Made by a program: the position numbers and the translations under genes. Below the pieces are notes generated by a model. That model worked only from the letters and a program-made list of their open reading frames with translations, did not search any database and was not told the origin of the DNA. From JAKAGZ01 sp963783855 (GTDB lineage Bacteria; Bacteroidota; Ignavibacteria; Ignavibacteriales; Ignavibacteriaceae), in NCBI GenBank assembly GCA_963783855.1, contig CAWAPE010000005.1, forward strand, positions 434,001-498,000: a stretch of 64,000 bases of DNA. The letters run 5' to 3'. Positions 52,054 to 61,407 of the stretch are shown here, piece after piece. Each line of letters starts with the position of its first letter. The first letter of the stretch is position 1.

Positions 52054-53679
52054 ATGTTTGTCAATTTTAGTGATATACCGGGTCACCAGAATATATTTTT
52101 GGACTATTTATACGAATTTGATAATGTAAGTAAATTCTTCGATTCTAATTTCAGGAATAAGGAAGAATTTCTTAAAATATTCAAAGGAGTTTCTGAATCC
52201 AATAAAACAGACAGGGAAAAATTGCTCGGAATTATAGGCCGGCAATATTCAGGTTTTGAACTATCCGAAAAAACCCGCGAAAACCTGGAATTACTCAAAT
52301 CCAGGAAAACTCTGGCAGTAGTAACGGGACAGCAATTAGGAGTTCTGGGCGGTCCGCTTTACACATTCTACAAAATTATTACAGCAATAAAGCTCAGTAA
52401 TTATTTATCTGAAAGATACGATGAGTTTAAGTTCGTTCCGATTTTTTGGCTTGAAGGCGATGATCATGACTTTAATGAAATCAGATATGTTAACCTCGTA
52501 AATAATAACAACGATTTTCAAAAATTTTCATACGATGAAGAAGTTGAAGAGGACGCTGATAAAGGAAGCGTTGGCTTTTTAAAACTAAACGATTCTATTA
52601 ATACTTTTTTTGAAGAGATTAACAGTAATATCAGGAATACGGAATTTACCGGGGAATTAATGGAAAAGCTTAAATCATTTTACTCTCCCGGAAGATCGCT
52701 AAAAGAAGCTTTTAAAGAACTAACTTTCTGGTTGTTTGATAAATACGGCCTGGTGATTTTCGATCCCCAGGATAGTGAAATAAAAGATATGCTGCGGCCA
52801 GTATTTAAGAAAGAAATTACTGATTTCAGAAAACATACTGAAAAATTAGTTAGTGTTAGTGCAAAATTAGAAGATTTGTATCACGCCCAGGTTAAAGTGC
52901 GACCGGTAAATTTGTTTTACAGCACGGACGGAGGCAGATTTTTAATTGATCCCGTAGAAAATGAATTTCGCCTGAGGAAAAAAAGAAAGAAATTTACTTT
53001 TGAAGAACTCAGCAACCTGATTGATACTGAATCTGATAAATTCAGTGCAAATGTACTGCTTCGCCCGATTTGTCAGGATTATATACTACCTACTGCATTT
53101 TATGTAGGCGGACCAAGTGAAATAGCCTATTTTGCCCAGGTGATGCCACTGTATGAATTTTACAACATACAGGCCCCGGTAATTTATCCCAGATGTTCCG
53201 CCACGCTGGTTGAAAAAAATATTTCAAATATAATTGAGAAATATACTCTGGAGATTAGCCAGATATTCTGGGAAACTGAAAGGCTTGTTGAAAGCGTCAT
53301 TTCTAAAATGTCTGATGTAACAGTCGATGACATCTTTTCAGATGCTACTGAAAAAATTGAGCACTCTCTGGACCAGTTAAAAGAGAAACTTTTTGAGTTT
53401 GATAAAACGATAAGTGATGCAAGTACAAAATACAGGCAGAAGATTTTAAATTATCTGGATGAATTAAAAGGGAAAGCAATAGATTCGCAAAAAAGGAAAC
53501 ACGAAACGACAACCAGGCAAATTGAAAAACTTTCCACCACACTATTCCCAAACTCAAGTCTGCAGGAACGTGAACTAAACTTTGTTTATTTTGCTAATAA
53601 ATACGGCGATGAGTTTCTTCAGAAAATATTTGATGAACTTGAAATAGATAAATTTGAACACCAATTAATAAATCTTTGA
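52054..53679 (+). CDS. bshC: Bacillithiol biosynthesis cysteine-adding enzyme BshC
   Basis: 541 aa, the usual length. VVTGQQLGVLGGPLYTFYKI (about 89-108) and FVPIFWLEGDDHDFNEIRYV are the nucleotide-binding-like core. LRPICQDYILPTAFYVGGPS and IYPRCSATLVEKN come later, followed by a C-terminal coiled coil (about 430-510). BshC joins cysteine to GlcN-malate in the last step of bacillithiol synthesis. bshA and bshB are not in the window. Divergent from the radical SAM operon, it starts its own transcript. Bacillithiol would complement the thiol-redox genes at 1.5-4 kb. Confidence 0.93.
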   Translation: MFVNFSDIPGHQNIFLDYLYEFDNVSKFFDSNFRNKEEFLKIFKGVSESNKTDREKLLGIIGRQYSGFELSEKTRENLELLKSRKTLAVVTGQQLGVLGGPLYTFYKIITAIKLSNYLSERYDEFKFVPIFWLEGDDHDFNEIRYVNLVNNNNDFQKFSYDEEVEEDADKGSVGFLKLNDSINTFFEEINSNIRNTEFTGELMEKLKSFYSPGRSLKEAFKELTFWLFDKYGLVIFDPQDSEIKDMLRPVFKKEITDFRKHTEKLVSVSAKLEDLYHAQVKVRPVNLFYSTDGGRFLIDPVENEFRLRKKRKKFTFEELSNLIDTESDKFSANVLLRPICQDYILPTAFYVGGPSEIAYFAQVMPLYEFYNIQAPVIYPRCSATLVEKNISNIIEKYTLEISQIFWETERLVESVISKMSDVTVDDIFSDATEKIEHSLDQLKEKLFEFDKTISDASTKYRQKILNYLDELKGKAIDSQKRKHETTTRQIEKLSTTLFPNSSLQERELNFVYFANKYGDEFLQKIFDELEIDKFEHQLINL

Positions 53680-53752
53680 AAGTTATTCGTGTTAATCCGC
53701 TGGGAGAAGCAAACAGGCTTAATCACTTGTTACTTATTAGCACGAATACTTT

Positions 53753-55033
53753 CTATATAGTTACCTTTCTTAATTGTCTCAAAAACCCTGGATTAGAAAT
53801 TTTAACGCAATCAAAACCGTTTACTTTACTTCCATTCTCAAGTAGCATTGAAAGCACTGCAAATGTCATAGCTATTCTGTGATCATCATAGCTTTCAAAT
53901 TCAACTTTGTTATTTCCTAATTCACCACTAATCATAAATCCAGCTTCCTTTTCATCAATATCTAGCCCAACTAATTTCAGATTTTCACAAATGGCTTTTA
54001 TGCGGTCAGTTTCTTTTGAGCGCAATTCGGATATATTATTTATTTCAAAATCACCCTCAGCAAATATTCCGGCTATAGCGAGAATAGGAACTTCATCGAT
54101 AATATTAGGAATAATATCTTCAGATATTTTGATATTTTTTAACTCACTGCTTTTTACAAAAATATCTCCGTATTCCTCCCCGGCCTTTTCCTGTTTATTA
54201 TCAATTTTGATGTAACCGCCCATTTCTTTAAGAATTTTCAGATAACCCGTCCTTGTTTCATTTAATGAAACATTTTTCAGAGTCAGTGAAGAATTTTGGG
54301 AAAGAAGCGTTAACACAATAAAAAATGCAGCAGTTGATACATCTGCAGGAACGGAATATTCTTTAGCCTCCGGATAATTTTTCTTTGATGAATAGCTGAT
54401 TATTCCGTTACCATTTCTCTCTACTTTAAGGCCTAACATTTTTTCAGTGTGATTCCTGGATTGAAATTTCTCAACCACCGATGTTTCTTCATCAAGATGT
54501 AAGCCTGCAATTAATATTGAACTTTTAACCTGTGCGCTTGCAACAGGCAATTCATAAGTAGCTGGTTTTATTTCTTTCGCTGATCTTACGGTTAATGGTA
54601 AAGTTTCATTTTCCGAAGCACTAATCCGTGCACCCATTCTGGTTAGAGGCTCAATTACTCTTCCCATCGGACGTTTTGAAAGAGAATAATCCCCTGTAAC
54701 CAAAGATTGAAATTTCTGGGTCATCAACAAGCCGGTCAGTAGCCTTGCTGTTGTAGCTGAATTTCCTGCGTAAAGTGGTTTTATCGGAGCATCAAAATTA
54801 TTATAGCCCTTCCCTGTAACTATGAAATCGTCATTTTCAATTATTATTTTTACACCGAGTGCTTCAAAACATTCCTGGGTAGACTTTACGTCATCCGAAT
54901 TTGATAAATTATAAATTCTAGATTCACCTTCGGCCATAGAGGAAAAAAACAGCGCGCGGTGTGAAATAGATTTGTCTCCCGGAAGTTCAAGCTCACCCTG
55001 AACCTTACTAATAGAATTAAATTCCTGTATCAT
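53753..55033 (-). CDS. aroA: 3-phosphoshikimate 1-carboxyvinyltransferase (EPSP synthase)
   Basis: 426 aa. LELPGDKSISHRALFFSSMA (residues 15-34) is the shikimate-3-phosphate-binding start, YAGNSATTARLLTGLLMTQ and SLSKRPMGRVIEPLTRMG follow, then VPADVSTAAFFIVL and the C-terminal RSKETDRIKAICENL and DDHRIAMTFAVL. The enzyme joins S3P and PEP in chorismate synthesis. It starts 2 bp after the trmH stop in the same direction, the last gene of a long minus-strand run. Confidence 0.96.
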   Translation of the reverse strand: MIQEFNSISKVQGELELPGDKSISHRALFFSSMAEGESRIYNLSNSDDVKSTQECFEALGVKIIIENDDFIVTGKGYNNFDAPIKPLYAGNSATTARLLTGLLMTQKFQSLVTGDYSLSKRPMGRVIEPLTRMGARISASENETLPLTVRSAKEIKPATYELPVASAQVKSSILIAGLHLDEETSVVEKFQSRNHTEKMLGLKVERNGNGIISYSSKKNYPEAKEYSVPADVSTAAFFIVLTLLSQNSSLTLKNVSLNETRTGYLKILKEMGGYIKIDNKQEKAGEEYGDIFVKSSELKNIKISEDIIPNIIDEVPILAIAGIFAEGDFEINNISELRSKETDRIKAICENLKLVGLDIDEKEAGFMISGELGNNKVEFESYDDHRIAMTFAVLSMLLENGSKVNGFDCVKISNPGFLRQLRKVTI

Positions 55034-55035
55034 TA

Positions 55036-55626
55036 TTACTTATCACTCCATTCATTTATCATTTTTTCCAAATCTTGCTCATTCATCTCTGATCTTTCGT
55101 ACATACCTTTTTCTCTTCTTTGTCTGAGAGCTTCGTACAAAACTACAGCAGCAGCCACAGAGACATTAAGACTTTGCACCATTCCGTGCATTGGAATTAA
55201 AAATTTTTCGTCTGCCAATTCAGCGGCTTCATTCGATACACCCTTGTGTTCGTTTCCTAACACTATAGCAACTTTTTCCGTTAAGTCAAGTTCGTACAGA
55301 TTTTTTGCTCCCTCAACAATTGCCGATGCATAGACTTTGAAGCCCTGTTCATGCAGGTCATCGTAACATTCCTTAACGGATTTATATTTTTCTTTAGTTA
55401 CCCATTTAAAAGCCGAAGCGGAAGATTTTTTACCAATCTTTGGGAATTTCTCTTCGTTATATAGTAATGACACTTTCGGAATTCCAACAGCATCGCAGGT
55501 TCGGAATATAGCGCTCACATTGTGGGGATCATGTATATTTTCAAAAACTACGGTAAGCGATGGTTGGCGGGCTTTAACAACCTTTTCAATTTTGTTAGCT
55601 CTTTTTTCGGTTCTGAATCTTTTCAC
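55036..55626 (-). CDS. trmH: SpoU-family tRNA/rRNA 2'-O-methyltransferase (TrmH-like)
   Basis: 196 aa SPOUT enzyme with motif 1 IHDPHNVSAIFRTCDAVGIP, motif 2 AIVLGNEHKGVSNEA and motif 3 FLIPMHGMVQSLNVSVAAAV. The short N-terminal helix and the C-terminal tail ending MINEWSDK fit TrmH, which methylates G18 of tRNA. A 23S rRNA target cannot be excluded. The start is GTG 55626, overlapping the HicB-like stop by one base (TAGTG). Confidence 0.88.
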   Translation of the reverse strand: MKRFRTEKRANKIEKVVKARQPSLTVVFENIHDPHNVSAIFRTCDAVGIPKVSLLYNEEKFPKIGKKSSASAFKWVTKEKYKSVKECYDDLHEQGFKVYASAIVEGAKNLYELDLTEKVAIVLGNEHKGVSNEAAELADEKFLIPMHGMVQSLNVSVAAAVVLYEALRQRREKGMYERSEMNEQDLEKMINEWSDK

Positions 55627-55853
55627 TAATTGCTTTTATCAAAGACTAGTTTATAAATTATTTTATGTTTCGTTCCGCGGGCTTTATCTATTTTAAATTT
55701 ATTTTTTTCTGTTTTCAAATAATAGGAGGCGAGATCCAGAATTTTATCCATTACAGTCTCCTCATCGTGTGCCCAGCATTCGCAACCTTTTAATGTGGGA
55801 ATTTCCGCCGTACATCCATCATCCGTTTTTTCAATTACAATATCTAAGACCAT
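55626..55853 (-). CDS. HicB-like small protein
   Basis: 75 aa. IEKTDDGCTAEIPTLKGCEC and AHDEETVMDKILDLASYYL match the HicB-type partial RNase-H-fold domain, in which the usual E/D-G-x-W/Y-A-P-G pattern is replaced by cysteines. There is no DNA-binding domain and no hicA toxin gene next door, so it is a solitary HicB-like protein rather than a toxin-antitoxin pair. The stop overlaps the trmH start, and deoC ends 32 bp upstream across a CATTCATCATTCATCAT repeat. Confidence 0.65.
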   Translation of the reverse strand: MVLDIVIEKTDDGCTAEIPTLKGCECWAHDEETVMDKILDLASYYLKTEKNKFKIDKARGTKHKIIYKLVFDKSN

Positions 55854-55885
55854 AAGTCAAAATTCAACATTCATCATTCATCATT

Positions 55886-56752
55886 TTAATATTTAGAATC
55901 GCTCTTTTCACCAAGAACAATCTTAACACTTGCACTGGCGCCAATTCTGTCAGCTCCGCTTGCTACCATTTTTTCGGCATCTTCCCTAGAACGTATTCCT
56001 CCCGAAGCTTTAACCCCGACAGTGCTTCCGACCACATATTTCATCAATGCAACATCACCGGCAGTTGCTCCGCCTTTGCTAAATCCGGTGGATGTTTTAA
56101 CAAAATGAGCCCCGGCGTGTTTACATATCACACAGGCTTTAATTTTTTCTTCGTCTGTCAACAATGCTGTTTCGAGAATAACTTTACAGATTGCGTTATG
56201 TTTTTTTGCAACAAGAACAACCTGGTTTACATCCTTATATACGTAGTCATAATCTCCCTGTTTTAACCTTCCGACATTAATAACCATATCTATTTCTTCG
56301 GCACCATTATTTATGGCTTGCTCAGCCTCAAACTCTTTTGTCTGTGTTGTGGTTGCGCCAAGCGGGAAACCAATAACAGTACAAACTTTAACCGGCGTAC
56401 CTTTTAGTAATTCACTGCAAAGAGAAACATATCCCGGGTTTACACAAACAGAAGCAAATTCATATTTTTTTGCTTCTCCACATAATTCTCTAATTTCATT
56501 TTCAGTAGCATCGGGCTTCAGAATTGTATGATCAATTTTACGTGCAAGGTTTTTATCGGCAAGGATATCCCCGACACCAAGTCCCGCGGCAATTCTTTCT
56601 GCGCCAACCTGTACAATATTCTGTACCGCTTTAGGTTGTGTAACTACATTTGTTTCCCATCCTTTACAGGATTCATCCTTACAATAAAATTCCCGCAAAG
56701 TTTTTTCTAATAATTCCTGGGGATCAAGATTTGTGTTTGTTGGATAACTCAT
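55886..56752 (-). CDS. deoC: Deoxyribose-phosphate aldolase
   Basis: 288 aa from ATG 56752, preceded by GGTGA located in the end of folD. The ATG at 56764 is less likely. Core motifs: KIDHTILKPDATENEI, VCTVIGFPLGATTTQTK, EIDMVINVGRLKQGDYDYVY, FVKTSTGFSKGGAT and VGVKASGGIRS with the Schiff-base Lys. An N-terminal extension of about 65 residues is longer than in E. coli DeoC. The enzyme splits deoxyribose-5-phosphate to glyceraldehyde-3-phosphate and acetaldehyde. It is co-transcribed with folD upstream. Confidence 0.93.
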   Translation of the reverse strand: MSYPTNTNLDPQELLEKTLREFYCKDESCKGWETNVVTQPKAVQNIVQVGAERIAAGLGVGDILADKNLARKIDHTILKPDATENEIRELCGEAKKYEFASVCVNPGYVSLCSELLKGTPVKVCTVIGFPLGATTTQTKEFEAEQAINNGAEEIDMVINVGRLKQGDYDYVYKDVNQVVLVAKKHNAICKVILETALLTDEEKIKACVICKHAGAHFVKTSTGFSKGGATAGDVALMKYVVGSTVGVKASGGIRSREDAEKMVASGADRIGASASVKIVLGEKSDSKY

Positions 56753-56753
56753 T

Positions 56754-57632
56754 TTATTCACCATATTTTAAATATGCTTCGTATGTATTTTTGAGGAGCA
56801 TAGCAATTGTCATCGGTCCAACTCCTCCCGGCACCGGTGTTATAAATGAACATTTCGGAGAAACGTTTTCAAAATCAACATCTCCCACTACCCTGTAACC
56901 TTTCTTTCTTGATGCATCTTCGACCCTGTTTATCCCGACATCTACTACTACAACACCGTCCTTAACCATATCTGCAGTTACAAAATTAGCGCGGCCAATT
57001 GCGGCTATTAAAATGTCGGCTTGTTTTGTATAATAAGAAACATCTTTTGCGGCCGAATGGCAAACTGTTACAATCGAGTTAGCATAATCTTTTTTCTGAA
57101 GCAGAATATTTGCGATCGGTTTACCGACAATATTGCTCCTCCCAAGTACGACTACATGCTTTCCTTTTGTTTCAATTTTATATCGTTTAAGCAGTTCCTG
57201 GATACCGGCCGGAGTACACGATAAAAATGTTTCTTTTCCAATAACAAGATTACCGACACTTATCGGGTGAAACCCGTCAACATCCTTTTTAGGAGAGATA
57301 GCTTCAATTACCTTGTCTTCGTCAATATGCTTTGGCAGAGGTAATTGAACAAGGATACCATGAAAGTCAGGGTTATTATTATAGGATTCCACTATTGACA
57401 ACAATTTTTCTTCCGAAATATCCGCACTCAGCTTTTCAGTTTTGGAATTAAAACCTATTATTCCACAGGCTTTGATTTTACTGTTCACATATATTGCAGA
57501 AGCAGGATCATTTCCAACAATAATAGTAACAAGTCCAGGGACACTTTTACCTTCTGATTTTAATTTATCTACTGCTACTTTCAATTCTTCTTTAACAATA
57601 GTAGCTGTTTGTTTACCGTCAATTAGTTCCAT
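56754..57632 (-). CDS. folD: Methylenetetrahydrofolate dehydrogenase/cyclohydrolase
   Basis: 292 aa, the standard length. Catalytic region YVNSKIKACGIIGFNSK with Lys, GILVQLPLPKHIDEDKVIEA, SPKKDVDGFHP and the NADP site VVLGRSNIVGKPIANIL, ending ITPVPGGVGPMTIAMLLKNT. It interconverts methylene- and formyl-THF for purine synthesis. It follows the DNA methyltransferase gene by 7 bp and is directly ahead of deoC, with stop and start separated by one base. Confidence 0.97.
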   Translation of the reverse strand: MELIDGKQTATIVKEELKVAVDKLKSEGKSVPGLVTIIVGNDPASAIYVNSKIKACGIIGFNSKTEKLSADISEEKLLSIVESYNNNPDFHGILVQLPLPKHIDEDKVIEAISPKKDVDGFHPISVGNLVIGKETFLSCTPAGIQELLKRYKIETKGKHVVVLGRSNIVGKPIANILLQKKDYANSIVTVCHSAAKDVSYYTKQADILIAAIGRANFVTADMVKDGVVVVDVGINRVEDASRKKGYRVVGDVDFENVSPKCSFITPVPGGVGPMTIAMLLKNTYEAYLKYGE

Positions 57633-57639
57633 TTAATAT

Positions 57640-58647
57640 TCATTCCTCGATTATCTTTTTAGGTTTATCAATTTCTAACTGATAACGTTTCTTTAAATAA
57701 CTTTTAATTTTTCTATTTTCAGAAATTTCTTCCGCAAATGGATTTGAATTTTGCCAGCCCGCTCTGCCAGTCTTTCTGTAATTTTCCAATCGTCTCAACG
57801 AAATTTCACAGAAAACAGGGTCAATATCCATCGTAACACAATTTCTTCCATTCTTTTCTGCCGAAATTAATGTTGTACCGGAATGTGAGAAAAAATCCGT
57901 TACAATTTCACCTTTATTACTTCCGGCATTTATTATTCTGTCAATTGCCTTAAGTGGTTTTTGCGCGTAGCATCCATTTACATTTTCAATCATTCTGTAA
58001 AAAACCTGTTGGATGTCAATCCATACATTACCAGCCCGGATAAATTCAGATTTACTTCTTTCAGAATTTTCAGTTTCTTTCCCATTAACTTTTTTATAAT
58101 AGCCCTTTAACACTTTCGGAATGTCAGTATATTCAGCTTCAATATTAAAATCGGGTTTCCCCTTTGTATAATACAAAAGCTCCTGCCTTATTGACATCCA
58201 GTTTTTCTGAGTACCGTAGCCTCTTTGGTTTCGCATTGTTATGAAACTTCTTGATGAAAATCCTGAATCTTTCATCATCATTATAAAATCCGCAAGCGGC
58301 TGAAAATTATTATTCTGATCCGCACCCAGCCAGATGTACATAGCAGAATTCTTCTCAAGGATATCATAAGTATTTTTTATCCAGATTCTACACCAGTTTG
58401 CAAATTCTTTAGATTGTGATTCGCGGAAAGCAATAAAGTTATATGGTGGATCGTGAACGGCCAGTTTTGCTTTTTCAGTACCAAATAGTTTCTTTAGATT
58501 AGCAGGATCAGCAGCATCCAGACATCCGATTTTATGTTTTCCCAGATGGTCATTCCAGATTTTTCCTTTTTTAAACCTGCTATAAGGAAGCAGCATGTCC
58601 CGGAGTTCATCATCCAGGTCAATTCTTGGCAAAGGAAAATTTATCAT
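57640..58647 (-). CDS. Solitary beta-class DNA methyltransferase
   Basis: 335 aa. The catalytic motif IV is DPPYN (in LAVHDPPYNFIAF) and the SAM-binding motif I comes later in the chain (VTDFFSHSGTTLISAEKNGR), an order that marks the beta class of amino-methyltransferases (N6-adenine or N4-cytosine). No restriction endonuclease, specificity subunit or vsr gene lies nearby. It is embedded between ymdB and folD, with an ATGA-type overlap with ymdB, so it is expressed with housekeeping genes. The target sequence is unknown. It may be an orphan regulatory methylase or a captured fragment of a former system. Confidence 0.85.
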   Translation of the reverse strand: MINFPLPRIDLDDELRDMLLPYSRFKKGKIWNDHLGKHKIGCLDAADPANLKKLFGTEKAKLAVHDPPYNFIAFRESQSKEFANWCRIWIKNTYDILEKNSAMYIWLGADQNNNFQPLADFIMMMKDSGFSSRSFITMRNQRGYGTQKNWMSIRQELLYYTKGKPDFNIEAEYTDIPKVLKGYYKKVNGKETENSERSKSEFIRAGNVWIDIQQVFYRMIENVNGCYAQKPLKAIDRIINAGSNKGEIVTDFFSHSGTTLISAEKNGRNCVTMDIDPVFCEISLRRLENYRKTGRAGWQNSNPFAEEISENRKIKSYLKKRYQLEIDKPKKIIEE

Positions 58648-59456
58648 CAGGATTGATTAGTCTTTGTTATAAATTCAGGGAAAATAATTCTTTCAATTTC
58701 TACTGTCTTACCGGTCTCTGTATCTATCTTAAAAAACATTCCGCAAATATGAACATCATTTTCTGCTGTCTCATATTTTTGCGGAGTCTGGTATAAAAAT
58801 CTGTTAACCGCAGCCTGTGTTTTCATCCCGATTACAGATTCATATGGGCCAGTCATTCCTACATCCGTAATGTAACCTGTTCCGCCCGGAAAAATTCTTT
58901 CGTCCGCTGTTTGAACGTGGGTGTGAGTTCCAACCAAAACGCTTACTTTACCATCCAGGTAGTTTGCCATTGCAATTTTTTCTGCAGTGGCTTCAGCGTG
59001 AAGATCAACAAAAATAACCTTTGTTTCATTTGATATTTTAGGCAATACCCAATCCGTTGTTCTGAACGGACAATCGATATCAGCCATAAAGGTTCTGCCC
59101 TGTAAATTCAGAACGCCAACTTTTCCTTTTTTACTTTCAGCTATGCAAAATCCATTTCCATACGTTCCTTTCGGATAATTCATCGGGCGCAGTGAACGGG
59201 GTTCATTCTTTAGATAATCCTGCGACTGATGTTTGTCCCAGGTATGATTACCACCTGTTATTACGTCCACTCCAAGCTCGAAAAGAATTTTCCCTTCTTT
59301 TGCAGTGCAACCTTTTCCATCTGCTGCGTTTTCACCATTAGCAATAACAAAATCAGTTTTATATTTCTGTATTAGTCCCGGCAGCCAGGTCTGAACAACA
59401 CTCATGCCCGGTTTACCGATAATATCTCCTATAAAGAGTAAATTTAGAAGGCTCAT
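58647..59456 (-). CDS. ymdB: YmdB family (TIGR00282) metallophosphoesterase
   Basis: 269 aa from ATG 59456. The longer reading from 59531 adds a non-conserved hydrophobic head. Motifs: LLFIGDIIGKPGMSV (Asp 11), IANGENAADGKGCT, GGNHTWDKHQS, FVDLHAEATAEKIAMANYLD and GTHTHVQTADERIFPGGTGY with YITDVGMTGPYESVIGM. These match the YmdB cyclic-nucleotide phosphodiesterases, whose roles include biofilm and motility control in Bacillus. It is the first gene of the minus-strand run to aroA. Its end overlaps the methyltransferase start. Confidence 0.92.
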   Translation of the reverse strand: MSLLNLLFIGDIIGKPGMSVVQTWLPGLIQKYKTDFVIANGENAADGKGCTAKEGKILFELGVDVITGGNHTWDKHQSQDYLKNEPRSLRPMNYPKGTYGNGFCIAESKKGKVGVLNLQGRTFMADIDCPFRTTDWVLPKISNETKVIFVDLHAEATAEKIAMANYLDGKVSVLVGTHTHVQTADERIFPGGTGYITDVGMTGPYESVIGMKTQAAVNRFLYQTPQKYETAENDVHICGMFFKIDTETGKTVEIERIIFPEFITKTNQS

Positions 59457-59586
59457 AATAATTCCATTGTGAGATTTAAATATATCCAAAAGAGCTATAA
59501 ATAGAAAGAATGTGAAAAGTTGGAAACTCACATATTACTACTATTTTATATTTTGATAATGAAAATTTTTAGTAATAAATTTAAGT

Positions 59587-61308
59587 ATGCCAAAAGAGAA
59601 CCTTTCACAGACTCCCATAGAAGAAGCTGAATTTTGCGTAGTTGATACAGAAACCACGGGACTTTCACCAAGGAATAATAACATAATAGAAATTGGACTT
59701 GTTAAAATTTCTAAATTAAAAATTGTTGAGACTTACCATTCAATGATTAATCCCGGTAGAGCAATCCCCTATTATATTACAGGCATTACAGGCATTACAG
59801 ACGATGATGTTTATAGCGCTCCATTTTTTGAAGATATTGTTGATGAGATAATTGAGTTCATGGGAGAAAATATAATAACAGCTCATAATCTTTCATTTGA
59901 TAAAAGTTTTCTGAAATCTGAATTCAGGAATGCAGGACATGAACTTCCCCAAAATCACGAAGTGTGTACTTTAAAAATGGCGAGAAAACTTTATCCTTTT
60001 CTCAAAAGCAAATCTCTCAGTTCAGTTTGCAGTCATCTTAAATTAAAAAATTCCGGCGCTCACCGTGCCTTATCCGATGCCCAGGTTACCGGCAAAGCAC
60101 TGATTAAAATGATAAAAGAATTGAAGAAAACTCATAAAATGACTTCACTCGAAGAACTTCTTGATTATCAGAGAATGCCAGGTAAAAATCAAAAACCACT
60201 CAAATTAAAAAAGAAATTAAGCCAGGATGTTTTCGATCTTCCAAACAGTCCGGGTGTTTATCATTTTTTGAATTCTAAAAACCAGATAATTTATATCGGT
60301 AAAGCAAAATCGTTAAGAGACAGGGTAAAAACTTATTTTTCACCAACAGCACCGAAGAAAGCTAAAAAAATTGTAAAGCAGGCATCAAGATTAAAGATTG
60401 AACTTACAAATTCGGAACTTACTGCCCTTTTACTCGAAGCTGAATCAATAAAACTTGCAAAGCCAAGGCACAATTACCAATTAAAAAGATATGGCAATAA
60501 ATATTTTTTAAGAATAACTGCGAAGGATAAATTTCCGGGAATAGAGATCTGCAATCATTTTGATTTTGACGGGAATGATTATTTCGGACTCTTTATCTCG
60601 CGCAGAAAAGCTGAAACGGTTTTTGACGCGCTAACTAAAATATTTGCACTGAGAGAATGCGATGATAAAGAACTTGCGAAAGGCAAAAGATGTTTCCTCG
60701 CTGAGATAGAAAGATGTGTTGCTCCATGTGAAAATAAAAACAAAGGACTTTACGACTCTGAACTGGAAAAAGTTTATGAATTTCTTTACGGGAAGAATCA
60801 GTTTGCTCTAAACCGGCTTTTGAATAAAATGAAATATTATTCAGATACGCAGAAATATGAAAAAGCGGCTGAAGTAAAAGAACTTGTAGATATGATATTA
60901 GCCCAGACACACAAATCGTCGTTGCTTGCCGAGCCTGTTAACCAGGCAAATGTATTATTCGAAATTACAGAGGGAAGGGAGAAAGATTATATTCTTATGC
61001 TGGCAGGTAGAATTTTTATTAAGAAATACTCCCTGAAAGATCGTGATTATTTTGAGGAAGCAATTGATGATTATTATGAGAACACACTTTACATTTCTGC
61101 ACTTCCAAATGATGAAGATCTTGAGAAAATGAAAATAACACTGAACTGGATGATTAAAAACAGGAATAAGGTCAGGATATTTTATCTAAAAGATTTTGGA
61201 AATAAACGGGAATTGTTCAGACAATTATCGAGCAATAATTTTAATCAAAATTCTACGATTGAATCTACATTTGATATTAAGGATTTTATAAATGTTGATG
61301 TAGAGTAA
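59587..61308 (+). CDS. DEDDh exonuclease-GIY-YIG (UvrC/Cho-like) fusion nuclease
   Basis: 573 aa. Residues 12-175 form a DnaQ-type exonuclease with all DEDDh residues: DTETTG (Asp 20, Glu 22), HNLSFDKSFL and HRALSDAQVTG (His and Asp). Residues about 210-300 carry a GIY-YIG domain (SPGVYHFLNSKNQIIYIGKA and SLRDRVKTYFS). A UvrB-binding-like UVR motif (YEKAAEVKELVDMI) is at about 420-435, followed by a UvrC-like C-terminal stretch. Proteins of this fused type occur in many bacteria and are thought to act in DNA repair. It is divergent from ymdB. The start is ATG 59587. Confidence 0.87.
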   Translation: MPKENLSQTPIEEAEFCVVDTETTGLSPRNNNIIEIGLVKISKLKIVETYHSMINPGRAIPYYITGITGITDDDVYSAPFFEDIVDEIIEFMGENIITAHNLSFDKSFLKSEFRNAGHELPQNHEVCTLKMARKLYPFLKSKSLSSVCSHLKLKNSGAHRALSDAQVTGKALIKMIKELKKTHKMTSLEELLDYQRMPGKNQKPLKLKKKLSQDVFDLPNSPGVYHFLNSKNQIIYIGKAKSLRDRVKTYFSPTAPKKAKKIVKQASRLKIELTNSELTALLLEAESIKLAKPRHNYQLKRYGNKYFLRITAKDKFPGIEICNHFDFDGNDYFGLFISRRKAETVFDALTKIFALRECDDKELAKGKRCFLAEIERCVAPCENKNKGLYDSELEKVYEFLYGKNQFALNRLLNKMKYYSDTQKYEKAAEVKELVDMILAQTHKSSLLAEPVNQANVLFEITEGREKDYILMLAGRIFIKKYSLKDRDYFEEAIDDYYENTLYISALPNDEDLEKMKITLNWMIKNRNKVRIFYLKDFGNKRELFRQLSSNNFNQNSTIESTFDIKDFINVDVE

Positions 61309-61407
61309 TTCTTATCTCCATTTTTTCTAATATATCGGAGCTGAATACTCCTAATCAAAATAAAAGATTTCTCCCCTGACAAGTTGGGGCCGAAATAATA
61401 TAAATAT

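Noticed and set aside
55855..55885. CATTCATCATTCATCAT as a CRISPR or regulatory repeat
   Set aside because: A short, local, low-complexity repeat in a 30-bp spacer, without spacers or symmetry.
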